A stretch of DNA of 48,156 nucleotides from Kiritimatiellia bacterium (GCA_017525225.1 JAFXTB010000054.1:1-48156); one strand, 5' to 3'; positions 24,289-33,062 are shown, numbered from the stretch's first letter. Notes: generated from the sequence alone by a model not told the origin. Program-made: numbers and translations.

Positions 24289-25632
24289 ATGGTAGGGCAA
24301 AGACACATTCGTAGCGTACTGACGGCTTTTATGCTGGTCTTGCCGGTTCTAGTTCTGGTTTCGGTGGTCTTCGCGATAGCCCGCGACATTCCATTCTGGG
24401 ACGACTTCGAAGCAGCCTTCAAGTTTCTCTGCCTGAACACGCCCGACAAGCTCCGTCACCTTCTCGATTTCCACAACGAACATCGCATCGCAATACCGCG
24501 CATGATCTACTGGGCAATTACCGCCATACATGGACAGATCGACTTCCGTACCGCCATCATGTGCGGCGACTGTCTGCTGATCGCGTATCTGGTGCTTCTA
24601 GGAAGGCAGTTCGCCAAACATGTTGGAGCTGTCGTGTTCATACCATTCATCTGGCTGTTTACCGACATGGCGAACTACGAGAATTTTCTCTGGTCGCTGA
24701 CATCCATGCAGAGCCAGGGCGTGATGCTGTTCGTACTTGCGTCGCTGCTGCTCTTCGAACGCCGTGACCGTTCCATCTGCCTTGCTGGTTCGCTCGCTTC
24801 CGCCGCCGCCGCATCGCTTACAAGTGCCAGTGGAATCATAGTGTGGCCATGTCTAGTGGGAATGGCCGTGAAAGACTGGCTCGTGGAAGACGGAAGGTAT
24901 GCATGGGGCCGGTTCGCGGATTCAACATCTTTGAAATCGCTATTCTCACCAGGCAATAGCATGGCATTCATAGCGTGCGCCATCTTTCTTGTACTGTATT
25001 TCCAGGGTTTTTCTAACCACCCCGGAGCCGAAGTCGACCATTCTGCGGAAATAGCCGCCTATCCCCATCCCATTCTCGCCGCAATCGATTTCTTCGTGAC
25101 TTTCTGCGGTGCGATCGTCCCCCACAGGGCCGTTGCACTGCCCCTTGGGATTGTGGTACTCGCATTGATCGCGTACATCGTGGTCAACTCGGCCCGTATC
25201 AAGCAGACCGGCATCCTTTTCCTGCTGGCATATACCATAGGTGTGGACTTTTCCGGTGCAGTCATGCGCAGCTGCATGGGCGGAGCGCGGGCGGCGTTGT
25301 TCTACCGATATGAAATCGTAACGATCACCATGGCTGCGTCGGTTTTCTTCTGCATGACGGTTCTCTGGCGCGATCGTGCACAGGTACTGTGGAAATGGCT
25401 GCTCCGCATGGCGATCGTCCTGGCAGTCCTAGCAAACATCGCCATATTCACCTTGGGGTTTCCACTTCTGCTTGAACGCGACAAACTCCTCCACGATGGA
25501 ATATACGCATGGCCAGAAGACATTACAAAACTTAGGTGCGGTAATCCGCAGCGCGATTCGACCTTCCTAAAGATGGCCGTGGACGCAGGGATATATACGC
25601 CGCCTAGACCTATGACCGACGGCCACCCATAG
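24289..25632 (+). CDS. polytopic membrane protein of the glycan region, unknown function
   Basis: A 447-residue protein with about 10-11 membrane segments. Conserved-looking motifs face the first loops: IPFWDDFEA (Trp-Asp-Asp), LDFHNEHRIAIPRMIYW, and MANYENFLWSLTSMQSQG. An acidic pair soon after the first helix is typical of GT-C glycosyltransferases, and the HNEHRI plus ENFLW pair recalls uncharacterised membrane proteins seen in other polysaccharide clusters. Sugar transfer from a lipid-linked donor is possible but unproven. The ATG at 24289 is chosen because the promoter at 24217-24245 fits; the longer frame overlaps the ATPase gene. Ribosome-binding site is weak. Confidence 0.65.
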   Translation: MVGQRHIRSVLTAFMLVLPVLVLVSVVFAIARDIPFWDDFEAAFKFLCLNTPDKLRHLLDFHNEHRIAIPRMIYWAITAIHGQIDFRTAIMCGDCLLIAYLVLLGRQFAKHVGAVVFIPFIWLFTDMANYENFLWSLTSMQSQGVMLFVLASLLLFERRDRSICLAGSLASAAAASLTSASGIIVWPCLVGMAVKDWLVEDGRYAWGRFADSTSLKSLFSPGNSMAFIACAIFLVLYFQGFSNHPGAEVDHSAEIAAYPHPILAAIDFFVTFCGAIVPHRAVALPLGIVVLALIAYIVVNSARIKQTGILFLLAYTIGVDFSGAVMRSCMGGARAALFYRYEIVTITMAASVFFCMTVLWRDRAQVLWKWLLRMAIVLAVLANIAIFTLGFPLLLERDKLLHDGIYAWPEDITKLRCGNPQRDSTFLKMAVDAGIYTPPRPMTDGHP

Positions 25633-26326
25633 TCCTGAAGGCATATAGGAACCACTTGAGGTAGTTGGGCAGCCACTTCCACAGCTTGAAGTTGCTCTTG
25701 CCAGCCACGCGGTCGCGCCATGTCGTGGGGACTTCGACGATCTTCCCGCCCTTGGCCCGGCACTTGACGACAAGCTCCAACCCCAGCTCGAATCCACCTG
25801 TCGATTCCACCTTCACCGAATCTAGAAAGGCCTTGCGGTAGAGCTTGAAGCTGTTTGTCGGATCGTGGGTGGGCAAGCGCGCGAACCAGCAAAGAAGCAG
25901 ACCGGCGGTGTGCGAAAGGAACCCCTTGAACTTCGGCCCACCGTACTGCCGCCCACCCTTCATGTAACGCGAGGCGCAAACTATGTCGGCCTTTTCGCGT
26001 TCAGCCGCCGCGACCATGTCGTTGATGACCTCAGGGGGATCGCACAAGTCGGCCATCGTCACGACGACCAGTTCACTTACGGCATCTTCCAATCCTGTCT
26101 TGATCGCATTGAGGGCTCCACGCCCGTATTTGTTCTTCACTAGACGAAAAGGGATACGGGTACTTCCTTCAAGAGTTCGCGCGGGCGGCAATGTTGAATC
26201 CGAATCATTGTCGTATACCAGCCACACCCCAGCCTCGACGGCGAGCTTCGCGTCAATTTCCGCCAATGTCCGACGGATGTTCTCGCCCTCGTTATAGACA
26301 GGAATGACGATGGTGACGGCAGACAT
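25610..26326 (-). CDS. GT2 glycosyltransferase, dolichol-phosphate-mannose-synthase-like
   Basis: A 238-residue GT-A enzyme without membrane anchor. It starts VTIVIPVYNEGENI (4-17), has the nucleotide-sugar site VVTMADLCDPPEV (with a MADL pattern in place of DADL), then RYMKGGRQYGG, and ends RDRVAGKSNFKLWKWLPNYLKW as in polyprenol-phosphate sugar synthases. It likely charges undecaprenyl phosphate with one sugar, which GT-C proteins then use. It follows the epimerase by 33 nt and its end overlaps the convergent polytopic gene by 23 nt. Confidence 0.85.
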   Translation of the reverse strand: MSAVTIVIPVYNEGENIRRTLAEIDAKLAVEAGVWLVYDNDSDSTLPPARTLEGSTRIPFRLVKNKYGRGALNAIKTGLEDAVSELVVVTMADLCDPPEVINDMVAAAEREKADIVCASRYMKGGRQYGGPKFKGFLSHTAGLLLCWFARLPTHDPTNSFKLYRKAFLDSVKVESTGGFELGLELVVKCRAKGGKIVEVPTTWRDRVAGKSNFKLWKWLPNYLKWFLYAFRTMGGRRS

Positions 26327-26359
26327 GAAATCAGAGGTGTTTGCGTGAATACGCTATTG

Positions 26360-27382
26360 TCAGATGCCGCCTAGGCGAATCTGCTCCTCGATCCAGGGAA
26401 CGACCTCGTCGAGAATCTGGTCGAGTGAAGTCTCGGCGCGGAAGCCAAGCAGTCTGGCAGCCTTCTCGACGTTCGGCACACGCTTCTGTACATCGTACTT
26501 GAACGGCTCGTCGCTCGTGTATGCGAAAGGCTTAGAGCCTTTGTGATAGCGGTTCCAGATGTTTTCTGCAAGTTCGAGAACGGTTGTGGAAACAGGTGTC
26601 GAAAGGTTGAAGTCCTCGTTCACCGCCTCAGGCTTTTCTATGCAGAGGCGGATGCCATGTGCAAGGTCGCCGCCGTATGTGTAATGGCGCACCTGATTGC
26701 CTGCGCCAAGTATGTGCAGCGGATCCTGTCCCTTGTATACCTTCTGCACCAGATCAGGTACCACATGGCTCATCGCAAGCTTCACATTGCCGCTCGTTAT
26801 CTCCGTGTCGCAAAGCGCACGCTTCTCGCCCGTACCCACGCAATTGAACGGGCGGATCACTGTAAACGGCAGCTGATACTGCTCCCACGCGCCCTGCGCG
26901 AAATATTCGCAGGCAAGCTTCTGGAATCCGTATGTCGATGAGGGCGGCGGGCACTTGCGCGCCTCGGTCTCCGGCGTCGGATACACGTCAGTGTTCTCGA
27001 ACACCATCGACGAAGATAGCACGTTTATCTTCTTGAGCTTCGCGTTCTTCTTCGCCCAGATGGCGGCGTCGAACGTGGCGGCGGCGATGCGTTCGTTCTC
27101 CGCGAGAAGATCGTAGGCGAATGTGTGGAAATACGAGATGCCGCCGATCATCGCCGCCGCACCCAACACCTGGTCGCAGTCCTTGATAAGCGACTTCATG
27201 AGATCAAGGTCCTTCACGTCGCCGCGCGTGAAATGGTAGTTGGGATGGTTGTCGTAGCTCTTCTTCACAGGACCGTACTTGGAAAAGTTGTCGATGCCAA
27301 TGACCTCGTGTCCCGCCTTGAGCAGCTCCTCCACGAGATATCCGCAGATGAAACCTGCACTGCCTGTAACCAGTATCTTCAT
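26360..27382 (-). CDS. NAD-dependent nucleotide-sugar epimerase/dehydratase (extended SDR)
   Basis: A 340-residue extended SDR. The cofactor motif is GSAGFICG (7-14), the catalytic SSSMVFE and YGFQK (Tyr-x3-Lys) are intact, and RPFNCVGTGEKR and VRHYTYGGDLAHG follow. It acts on a UDP- or GDP-sugar; the product cannot be fixed from sequence. GGAGG of its ribosome-binding site lies inside the last codons of the upstream dehydrogenase gene, and the two are four nt apart, so they probably act in sequence: oxidation, then epimerisation or decarboxylation. Confidence 0.85.
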   Translation of the reverse strand: MKILVTGSAGFICGYLVEELLKAGHEVIGIDNFSKYGPVKKSYDNHPNYHFTRGDVKDLDLMKSLIKDCDQVLGAAAMIGGISYFHTFAYDLLAENERIAAATFDAAIWAKKNAKLKKINVLSSSMVFENTDVYPTPETEARKCPPPSSTYGFQKLACEYFAQGAWEQYQLPFTVIRPFNCVGTGEKRALCDTEITSGNVKLAMSHVVPDLVQKVYKGQDPLHILGAGNQVRHYTYGGDLAHGIRLCIEKPEAVNEDFNLSTPVSTTVLELAENIWNRYHKGSKPFAYTSDEPFKYDVQKRVPNVEKAARLLGFRAETSLDQILDEVVPWIEEQIRLGGI

Positions 27383-27385
27383 GTT

Positions 27386-28549
27386 CTACCTCCAGCAACC
27401 CCAGCAATCGACAAAGGGCTTCTTGATTTTGAGTTGACGATAAGCGGAATGAGGGACACCCAGTATGATGCCGTCGCAATCCTTGACGAACTTCCTGAGC
27501 GGCATCGTTCCGGGAACGAACTCGTCCGTGACAAGTACTTCGGCCATCTTCATCTCAAGGAGCTTCTTGACCTTGAAGGACAGCGACTCGCGGATGTCGT
27601 CGTTATCCGCCTTGAAGGCAAGGCCCATGACTCCGATTTTCTTCCCCTTCAGGCTGCTGCCCATCTTGGCCTCAAGCTGCGAGACGAGGAAGTTTGGCAA
27701 GCCCTCGTTTACAAGCATCGCCGAATGTCCGAGGAAGAACTCGTTGTTGTGGAACGCGGAAAGCTGCATCGTATCCTTGAAGAGACACGGCCCCGCCGCA
27801 AGCCCCGCGCGGGCGAAGTGCTTTGCGCGCGGATAGTCCGCCTTCATCGCGTCAAGGATGCGATAGAAGTCCAGCCCCTGCTTCTCCACCATCATGTAGA
27901 ACTGGTTGGCGATGGCAAATTCCAGATACCGCCAGGCGTTCGTCATCAGCTTGGCGAGCTCGGCCTCCTCGCAGGACAGCCGAATGATCTTCGGCGCGAT
28001 TGCGGCGAACAGCGCGGCAGCCGCGTTTTCCGCCTTCTTGTTCACGCCCGAGACGAGCTGCGGAAGATTGAATATCTCCTCTATACCCTTGCCCTGCACG
28101 ATACGCTCGGGACAGAACGCAAGGTTCGCCACGCCGAACTTTGCCTTTAACGTCTCTTCGACGATACGCGTCACGCCAGGAAAGATCGTCGAACGCAAGA
28201 CGATCAACTGCCGCTTGTCCAGAAGCGGCAGATAGGCCGTCACCACTTTCAGCACATCATGTATTTTGGGATTGAGGTGCTCGTCCACGGGCGTGCCCGT
28301 GACGAACACGACCACATCCTGCTTCCTGACGACGGAGGCATCCGACGTCGCCCACAGATTCTTCCCCACGTGCGCCGCCAGCATTTCCTCCGCTCCGTCT
28401 TCCTTGAACGGCAAGTGTGCGCTGTTGATGTTCTCGACCGCCTGCGGATTGACGTCCACAAGCGTCACGTCAAAATTCTTGCTCGCGAACGCGAGCCCGA
28501 GGGGAATCCCCACGTGCCCGCATCCGCCGATTATACTGATTTTCTTCAT
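27386..28549 (-). CDS. UDP-glucose/UDP-N-acetylmannosamine-type nucleotide-sugar dehydrogenase
   Basis: A 387-residue enzyme of the UDP-sugar 6-dehydrogenase family. Rossmann motif GCGHVGIPLG (9-18), FVTGTPVDEH, STIFPGVTRIVEE and the catalytic-cysteine segment GPCLFKDTMQL are visible. It oxidises C6 of a nucleotide sugar to the acid in two NAD-dependent steps. Sequence style is nearer to WecC-like than to Ugd enzymes, but the substrate is not certain. TGATATAAT ends 6 nt before the ATG and no ribosome-binding site fits, so the transcript is predicted leaderless. It heads an operon with the epimerase and GT2. Confidence 0.85.
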   Translation of the reverse strand: MKKISIIGGCGHVGIPLGLAFASKNFDVTLVDVNPQAVENINSAHLPFKEDGAEEMLAAHVGKNLWATSDASVVRKQDVVVFVTGTPVDEHLNPKIHDVLKVVTAYLPLLDKRQLIVLRSTIFPGVTRIVEETLKAKFGVANLAFCPERIVQGKGIEEIFNLPQLVSGVNKKAENAAAALFAAIAPKIIRLSCEEAELAKLMTNAWRYLEFAIANQFYMMVEKQGLDFYRILDAMKADYPRAKHFARAGLAAGPCLFKDTMQLSAFHNNEFFLGHSAMLVNEGLPNFLVSQLEAKMGSSLKGKKIGVMGLAFKADNDDIRESLSFKVKKLLEMKMAEVLVTDEFVPGTMPLRKFVKDCDGIILGVPHSAYRQLKIKKPFVDCWGCWR

Positions 28550-28555
28550 GCGGGT

Positions 28556-28564
28556 ATTATATCA
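28556..28564 (-). promoter_or_regulatory. extended -10 of the nucleotide-sugar dehydrogenase operon
   Basis: TGATATAAT on the minus strand, 6 nt before the start codon at 28549. Confidence 0.55.
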
Positions 28565-28615
28565 CATTTAATTGACGTGCGGTTAATGTTTCTGGGACTT
28601 ACGGGGTTTACGGAT

Positions 28616-28672
28616 TCACCCATAATCGGCAAGGACAAATGGATTGGTCAATTTCATGCTGGCATTGTACCA
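28616..28672 (-). pseudogene. ghost of the 5' end of an AAA ATPase gene with its promoter
   Basis: The minus strand reads TGGTACAAT, 6 nt, then ATG and 12 further codons starting MKLTNPFVLADYG before a stop. The intact ATPase at 23011-24126 begins MKLTNPFVLVGYEG after an equally placed TGGTATAAT. Similarity continues upstream of the promoter (both have ATCACGCAAT nearby) but ends within about 12 codons inside the gene. It is the remnant of a lost second copy, and it fills most of the 160-nt gap between neighbouring genes. Confidence 0.75.
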
Positions 28673-28711
28673 CTTCCGTTCCCATCGAAAAATAGTCATC
28701 ACGCAATTCTG

Positions 28712-29740
28712 TCATCCAGTATGAAGCGCCTTTCTACTCGTTTTTGCCACATTCGGGATTATCCGACCAAATCGTCCATACAGACCGATATCATAGTAGC
28801 GCGATACCTGTTTCTCTGTAGCAAGAAGCGCTGCCGCACAACTGCAGTTTGCAAATGATGAAAGAATATATCTGCATTCTGAGAGTAATTTCACATTAAT
28901 CACATATTCCATCCCGCGTTGATAAAGTTCATGTTCACGAATAAACGATGGTTGATTATCCCCCAGAAAACCACCGCGATAATCAATATAGTTGTCGTTC
29001 ACCGTAAAAACAATATCATCTCCGAATGACTGACGAAACGCACGTGCAATCAATATATCTTCCGTAACAAGAAACAATCTATCGCAGTCAAACTCAGCAA
29101 GAGCATTTCGCGCATCTTCAATCACTTGCTCAACTGTTGGCTGAACAGGATGCAGATATGGTCGTAAGCGAACATAATCCGTGCCTCGAAGAAAAACCCC
29201 TAACACCTTTTCCTTTGACTTACCAAAAATACGTTCACGTGCCACCGCACACATAGCAATGACTCTCGGTTGAAATCGAATATAACGTGCAATAATCGGT
29301 TTCCACAAATTATGGTCTTCATTGTTTCCTGTAAGAGAATCATAATCTGTCCGGGGTATTGAAGGCCAGGCGAAATCTTTCTGGACAACCACATGTTCAG
29401 CATGTTCTATATCGCGAAGGGTAAAACCTGCAGGCTGATCAAAATAGTATTCCCAAGCATTGACACGCCCAATCTCATTGGGCATGAGATAGATGTTTGG
29501 TAGGGTTTGCATATCCACAACAGGGACATAACCATTTTGTACAGCATATCGTATGCCCCCAAGTACCGTACCAAAATATGAAAACAATCCACAATTACCA
29601 CCACGACGGATGACTAGAAATCGTTTATTCGGGAAATCGTGTCCTCGCGACTCGTAAACAAAGTCAACTTTTCGTCGAAAAAGATCGCGTACTTTACCTA
29701 CCATGCCCACCCAAAGCGTATACAACTCATCATGATTCAT
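28712..29740 (-). CDS. fucosyltransferase-like glycosyltransferase
   Basis: A 342-residue protein. RRGGNCGLFSYFGTVLGGIRYA near residue 45 resembles the N-terminal Gly-rich segment of GT11/GT23-type fucosyltransferases, and GVFLRGTDYVRLRP corresponds to their GDP-fucose-binding HxRxxD-type motif (here FLRGTDY). YILSSFANCSCAAALL follows near the end. With gmd and fcl in the same region, GDP-fucose is the likely donor. AAGGAG stands 6 nt before the ATG. The gene is markedly AT-rich compared with the housekeeping genes, a sign of acquisition. The exact linkage type is unknown. Confidence 0.65.
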   Translation of the reverse strand: MNHDELYTLWVGMVGKVRDLFRRKVDFVYESRGHDFPNKRFLVIRRGGNCGLFSYFGTVLGGIRYAVQNGYVPVVDMQTLPNIYLMPNEIGRVNAWEYYFDQPAGFTLRDIEHAEHVVVQKDFAWPSIPRTDYDSLTGNNEDHNLWKPIIARYIRFQPRVIAMCAVARERIFGKSKEKVLGVFLRGTDYVRLRPYLHPVQPTVEQVIEDARNALAEFDCDRLFLVTEDILIARAFRQSFGDDIVFTVNDNYIDYRGGFLGDNQPSFIREHELYQRGMEYVINVKLLSECRYILSSFANCSCAAALLATEKQVSRYYDIGLYGRFGRIIPNVAKTSRKALHTG

Positions 29741-29804
29741 GTTAACTCCTTATAAAAACGATGTGTCTTTTTCCTTTTGGGATCACCGAAACTTTAAGTC
29801 GTTC

Positions 29805-29833
29805 TTGACCCAATGCGCATAATATTATATCAT
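29805..29833. promoter_or_regulatory. overlapping divergent promoters
   Basis: Plus strand: TTGACC (29805-29810), 17 nt, TATCAT (29828-29833), with the GT4 ATG only 10 nt downstream. Minus strand: TGATATAAT (29832-29824) reading toward the fucosyltransferase-like gene with a leader of about 78 nt. The two -10 boxes share bases, so the promoters should exclude each other. Confidence 0.55.
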
Positions 29834-29843
29834 ATATTGCATC

Positions 29844-31082
29844 ATGCATGAAACAGTAAAAAAAATTACCGAACACTGCATGCCTGTAGTAATACAGTTG
29901 GCACTTGCTGTCAAAGACATGCTCACCGCCATGTTTTTCCGCATAGACGCATTTATGCATCCTGGTATAGTGCCGCAAAATGGAATTACCATTGTTGCGC
30001 ATCTTACCGGGGCTTGGTCATTTGGAAAGGTCATGCGCGATCTCGCATTTTCCCTTAAAGAAGCTGGCATTCCTTTTCAGACCTTCAACATTGGCATGCG
30101 GAAGAATATACCTGCGGAAGATGTCGATCCCATCCTCACGCCCCGATGCAAATTTAGAATCAGGAAGTATAATCATGTAATCGACATCGTATCAAGCCCT
30201 GTACCAGACAATATACCAGGGGTCAAACGTTCCACAGCTTTCTTCTGGGAATTCGATACAGGTTTTCTGGAATCCTGGCCCACAGCACGGACATGTCGAT
30301 CTGCAATTGCGTTTTCGGACTTCAATCATCGTGTTTTCCGCAAGGCATTACCTTCAGCATGTGATGTACACAAGATTCTCTATCCTTTTCGCTTTAACAT
30401 CTCAAGGGTTGAGAAAACTGATGTGATTCGTGACCGCTATGGTATACCACAAGATGCCTTTGCCGTTTTTTTCAATTTCAGCTATTCTTCTGGAATTGGC
30501 AGAAAGAATCCAGAAGGTGTCATACGCGCATTTGCCAAGGCGTTCAAAAGTGATTCCCAGGCGCGGCTTGTATTCAAGACGATGGCAGCGACCCAATCAA
30601 AAGTAAAAGTAGAACGTCTCAGACGATTGGCTGAGAGTGAAGGCGTCTTGGATCGAATCATCTCAATAGATAGATATGTTCCACAAAATGATATCTACGG
30701 CATTACAGCTGCCTGCGATGTGTACATTTCCCTTCATCGTGGAGAAGGTTTTGGACTCGGCGTGGCAGAAGCCATGTCGCTTGGCAAACCTGTTGTCGTC
30801 ACAGATTACAGTTCCACCACAGAGTTCTGCAACAAGGACAATTCATGCCTCATTCCATATAGAATGGTAAAGCCAACACCAGACCAATTAGATTGTGACA
30901 CATTCAGACATGTCTTCGTATGGCCAGAACCTGACATAGACGTAGCAGCAGACATGTTGACTATATTACGCAAAGACGTCAACTTTAGGGAAGCGCTCGG
31001 CAGAAATGCCCAAAGCTATATGTCCGACCATTTTTCCATAGAACGGTTTCGTAAGTCCGTACTTGAATTCCTTAAAACATGA
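29844..31082 (+). CDS. GT4-family glycosyltransferase
   Basis: A 412-residue GT-B enzyme. The N-terminal half has GAWSFGKVMRDLAFSLKEAG, and the C-terminal half has the GT4 signature HRGEGFGLGVAEAMSLGKPVVVTDYSSTTEFC, with the E-x7-E pair that binds the nucleotide sugar. It most resembles mannosyl/glucosyltransferases of O-antigen clusters. The donor is unknown. It is AT-rich like its divergent neighbour and converges with the SDR gene at 31093. Confidence 0.85.
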   Translation: MHETVKKITEHCMPVVIQLALAVKDMLTAMFFRIDAFMHPGIVPQNGITIVAHLTGAWSFGKVMRDLAFSLKEAGIPFQTFNIGMRKNIPAEDVDPILTPRCKFRIRKYNHVIDIVSSPVPDNIPGVKRSTAFFWEFDTGFLESWPTARTCRSAIAFSDFNHRVFRKALPSACDVHKILYPFRFNISRVEKTDVIRDRYGIPQDAFAVFFNFSYSSGIGRKNPEGVIRAFAKAFKSDSQARLVFKTMAATQSKVKVERLRRLAESEGVLDRIISIDRYVPQNDIYGITAACDVYISLHRGEGFGLGVAEAMSLGKPVVVTDYSSTTEFCNKDNSCLIPYRMVKPTPDQLDCDTFRHVFVWPEPDIDVAADMLTILRKDVNFREALGRNAQSYMSDHFSIERFRKSVLEFLKT

Positions 31083-31092
31083 CGACGGTGAA

Positions 31093-32010
31093 TCAACGCA
31101 AATCAAGCAATTCGCGTAAAGTGTCCGTAAAATCATGTTTCGGCGACCATCCCAAAAGTCGCATCTTTGTATTGTCCCCAATGATGACGTGGTTGTCGGC
31201 GGGGCGGAATCTAGTACGATCCACATTGATGGAAACTTCAACTCCCAATAGACTAGCCAACATATTGACAACATCATGAAGTGAATGCCCTACACCAGAG
31301 CAAACATTATAGACTTCTCCTGTAGCACCCCTGTCAACAAGAATACGGTATGCGGAAACAGCATCTCGAACATCTAGAAAGTCCCGTACTATCGACAAAT
31401 CACCTGTAACAAGTTCAATCCCCCCTCCCCTTTCTAGCCCCATGCGAATCTGCTCGACCATTGAGGGCACAAAAAAGTCTGGGCGCTGTCCAGGGCCTAT
31501 CTGATTGAACGACCTTGTCATTACTATATCCAGTCCATACCCAGAAACATACACCCGCGAAAGCTGCTCTTGCGCCACCCGTGCAACAGCGTATGGGCTA
31601 CAAGGATTCAACTGATGCGTCTCTCGCAAAGGCATGTCCGATACAGATAGATTTCCGTATTCCTCCGACGAACCTATAGACAATATCCGAGGATGTAAGT
31701 TGAGAACACGTATCGCCTCGACAAGGTTGAGAAATATATTGGTATTGTTTAAAAATGCTTCTACGGGTATTTGCCAACTCCTACCGACAGAGCTCACCGC
31801 CGCCAGATGTATAATAACATCTGGACGTTCGGCGGCCAGTATCGCTCTTATTGCTGCAGAATCTACCAGATCGCAGGAGTAATATTGTGTCATCGAATAG
31901 GCTGGAAATGGATTCATGTCAATCCCAACAACATGTACTCCAGCAGACTGGTATTCATGTACAAGGTAGCGGGCAACAAAACCATTTGATCCTGTTATGA
32001 GAACTTTCAT
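31093..32010 (-). CDS. Rmd-like GDP-sugar reductase/epimerase (extended SDR)
   Basis: A 305-residue extended SDR: cofactor motif GSNGFVARYL (7-16), HLAAVSSVGRSW (typical of GDP-6-deoxy-D-mannose reductases), GSSEEYG, and TRSFNQIGPGQRPDFFVPS. Rmd reduces GDP-4-keto-6-deoxymannose, the Gmd product, to GDP-D-rhamnose. The catalytic Tyr is present but the usual Lys of YxxxK reads as Arg (YAVAR, codon CGG). Activity may thus be altered, or Arg may be normal for this subgroup. It has its own -10 at 32051-32056. Confidence 0.75.
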   Translation of the reverse strand: MKVLITGSNGFVARYLVHEYQSAGVHVVGIDMNPFPAYSMTQYYSCDLVDSAAIRAILAAERPDVIIHLAAVSSVGRSWQIPVEAFLNNTNIFLNLVEAIRVLNLHPRILSIGSSEEYGNLSVSDMPLRETHQLNPCSPYAVARVAQEQLSRVYVSGYGLDIVMTRSFNQIGPGQRPDFFVPSMVEQIRMGLERGGGIELVTGDLSIVRDFLDVRDAVSAYRILVDRGATGEVYNVCSGVGHSLHDVVNMLASLLGVEVSINVDRTRFRPADNHVIIGDNTKMRLLGWSPKHDFTDTLRELLDLR

Positions 32011-32050
32011 GGCAACCTAATTGTTATTCACAACTGTCAGCGATGATACT

Positions 32051-32056
32051 ATTATA
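32051..32056 (-). promoter_or_regulatory. -10 box of the Rmd-like gene
   Basis: TATAAT on the minus strand preceded by CGG, 40 nt before the ATG at 32010. The leader contains TTAGG near the start codon as a weak ribosome-binding site. Confidence 0.45.
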
Positions 32057-32084
32057 CCGAAAACAGCATAGCACCTTCAAGCCT

Positions 32085-33062
32085 TTACGCGAGAATCGAT
32101 TTCAGCCCATCGGCAACCGATTTGGCGGACACCGAAGAAAGTGCCAGGTACTGCGAAAGCCTAGAACCAAGCAGTGGAATTGGTATCTTGGGCAGACGTT
32201 CAGGAACACATGCCACCGATTTCTTGCCTAAAACCGATGGATATGGCCAGAAGGAATCGCGTCCAGACACACCGTTGGTAATACCAATTGCAGGTATGTC
32301 GAGTGCAGATGCGACATGAAAAGCCATCGTATCGTTGGACACAACCGCCGCACAGGAAGCAACAAACCTCGTAAATTCCGAGAGCGTCCTGCCCATGGGC
32401 GCAGACACAGCTTCAAAACCATTCGGTAACATTCGCGAAAGCTCCATCCAACGCCGAGACGGCCAACGGCGCGTCCAATGCGAAGCATCTGAAAAGAAAA
32501 GAATCTTCTTTTCTTTCTGCGGAACATCGCTAATTTCAAGTGCGAGTTTCACTTCGCAAGGTTCGCCCCCAATCTCAGACGCAATCTTTCTGTTTCGAAG
32601 GAACACAAATGGCTCGCTTCCGGAATCCACGAGTCTAGTGAAACTGGCATGTCGCGAAGAATCACCATTAGCGACGGAAACAGTCACAGGGGCGATGCCA
32701 AGTACAAGTTCATCAAGCAACGAATCGGGAAATGCACAAGGCGAGATCACCTCATCGAATTTGTACGTCACAAGCTGTTCCTTGAGCCTCGCTTGGGCAG
32801 CAACTACACGGCGATGCCAGATGCAATATGGCAGAAGATTCTCACATGGCCTGCGGAAAAGCTCGTTTCTGTCCTTAACCCATATCCACTCGTCGGCACA
32901 ATCGCGGTCAAACGTCTCGGCAAGGTCTCGCCATGCAGGGTTGCCCAACACGGTGACATGCGTATCCTTGTACTTTGCGCTGTTTCGAAGAAACCTAAGG
33001 CAATTCCGCCATAACACGTAATCGCCTATGGCATCAAGCCTTACTATAAGAACACGTTTCAT
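32085..33062 (-). CDS. GT9 (heptosyltransferase-like) glycosyltransferase
   Basis: A 325-residue protein starting RVLIVRLDAIGDYVLWRN (3-20), the classic GT9 opening with the IGD motif. KKILFFSDASHWTRRWPSRRWMEL in the middle and VVSNDTMAFHVASALDIPAIGITN as donor site follow. It transfers heptose or a similar sugar from a nucleotide donor. The ATG overlaps the stop of the upstream glycosyltransferase (ATGA), so it is last in the gmd-fcl-GT operon. HldE in the same region supports ADP-heptose as donor. Confidence 0.85.
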   Translation of the reverse strand: MKRVLIVRLDAIGDYVLWRNCLRFLRNSAKYKDTHVTVLGNPAWRDLAETFDRDCADEWIWVKDRNELFRRPCENLLPYCIWHRRVVAAQARLKEQLVTYKFDEVISPCAFPDSLLDELVLGIAPVTVSVANGDSSRHASFTRLVDSGSEPFVFLRNRKIASEIGGEPCEVKLALEISDVPQKEKKILFFSDASHWTRRWPSRRWMELSRMLPNGFEAVSAPMGRTLSEFTRFVASCAAVVSNDTMAFHVASALDIPAIGITNGVSGRDSFWPYPSVLGKKSVACVPERLPKIPIPLLGSRLSQYLALSSVSAKSVADGLKSILA

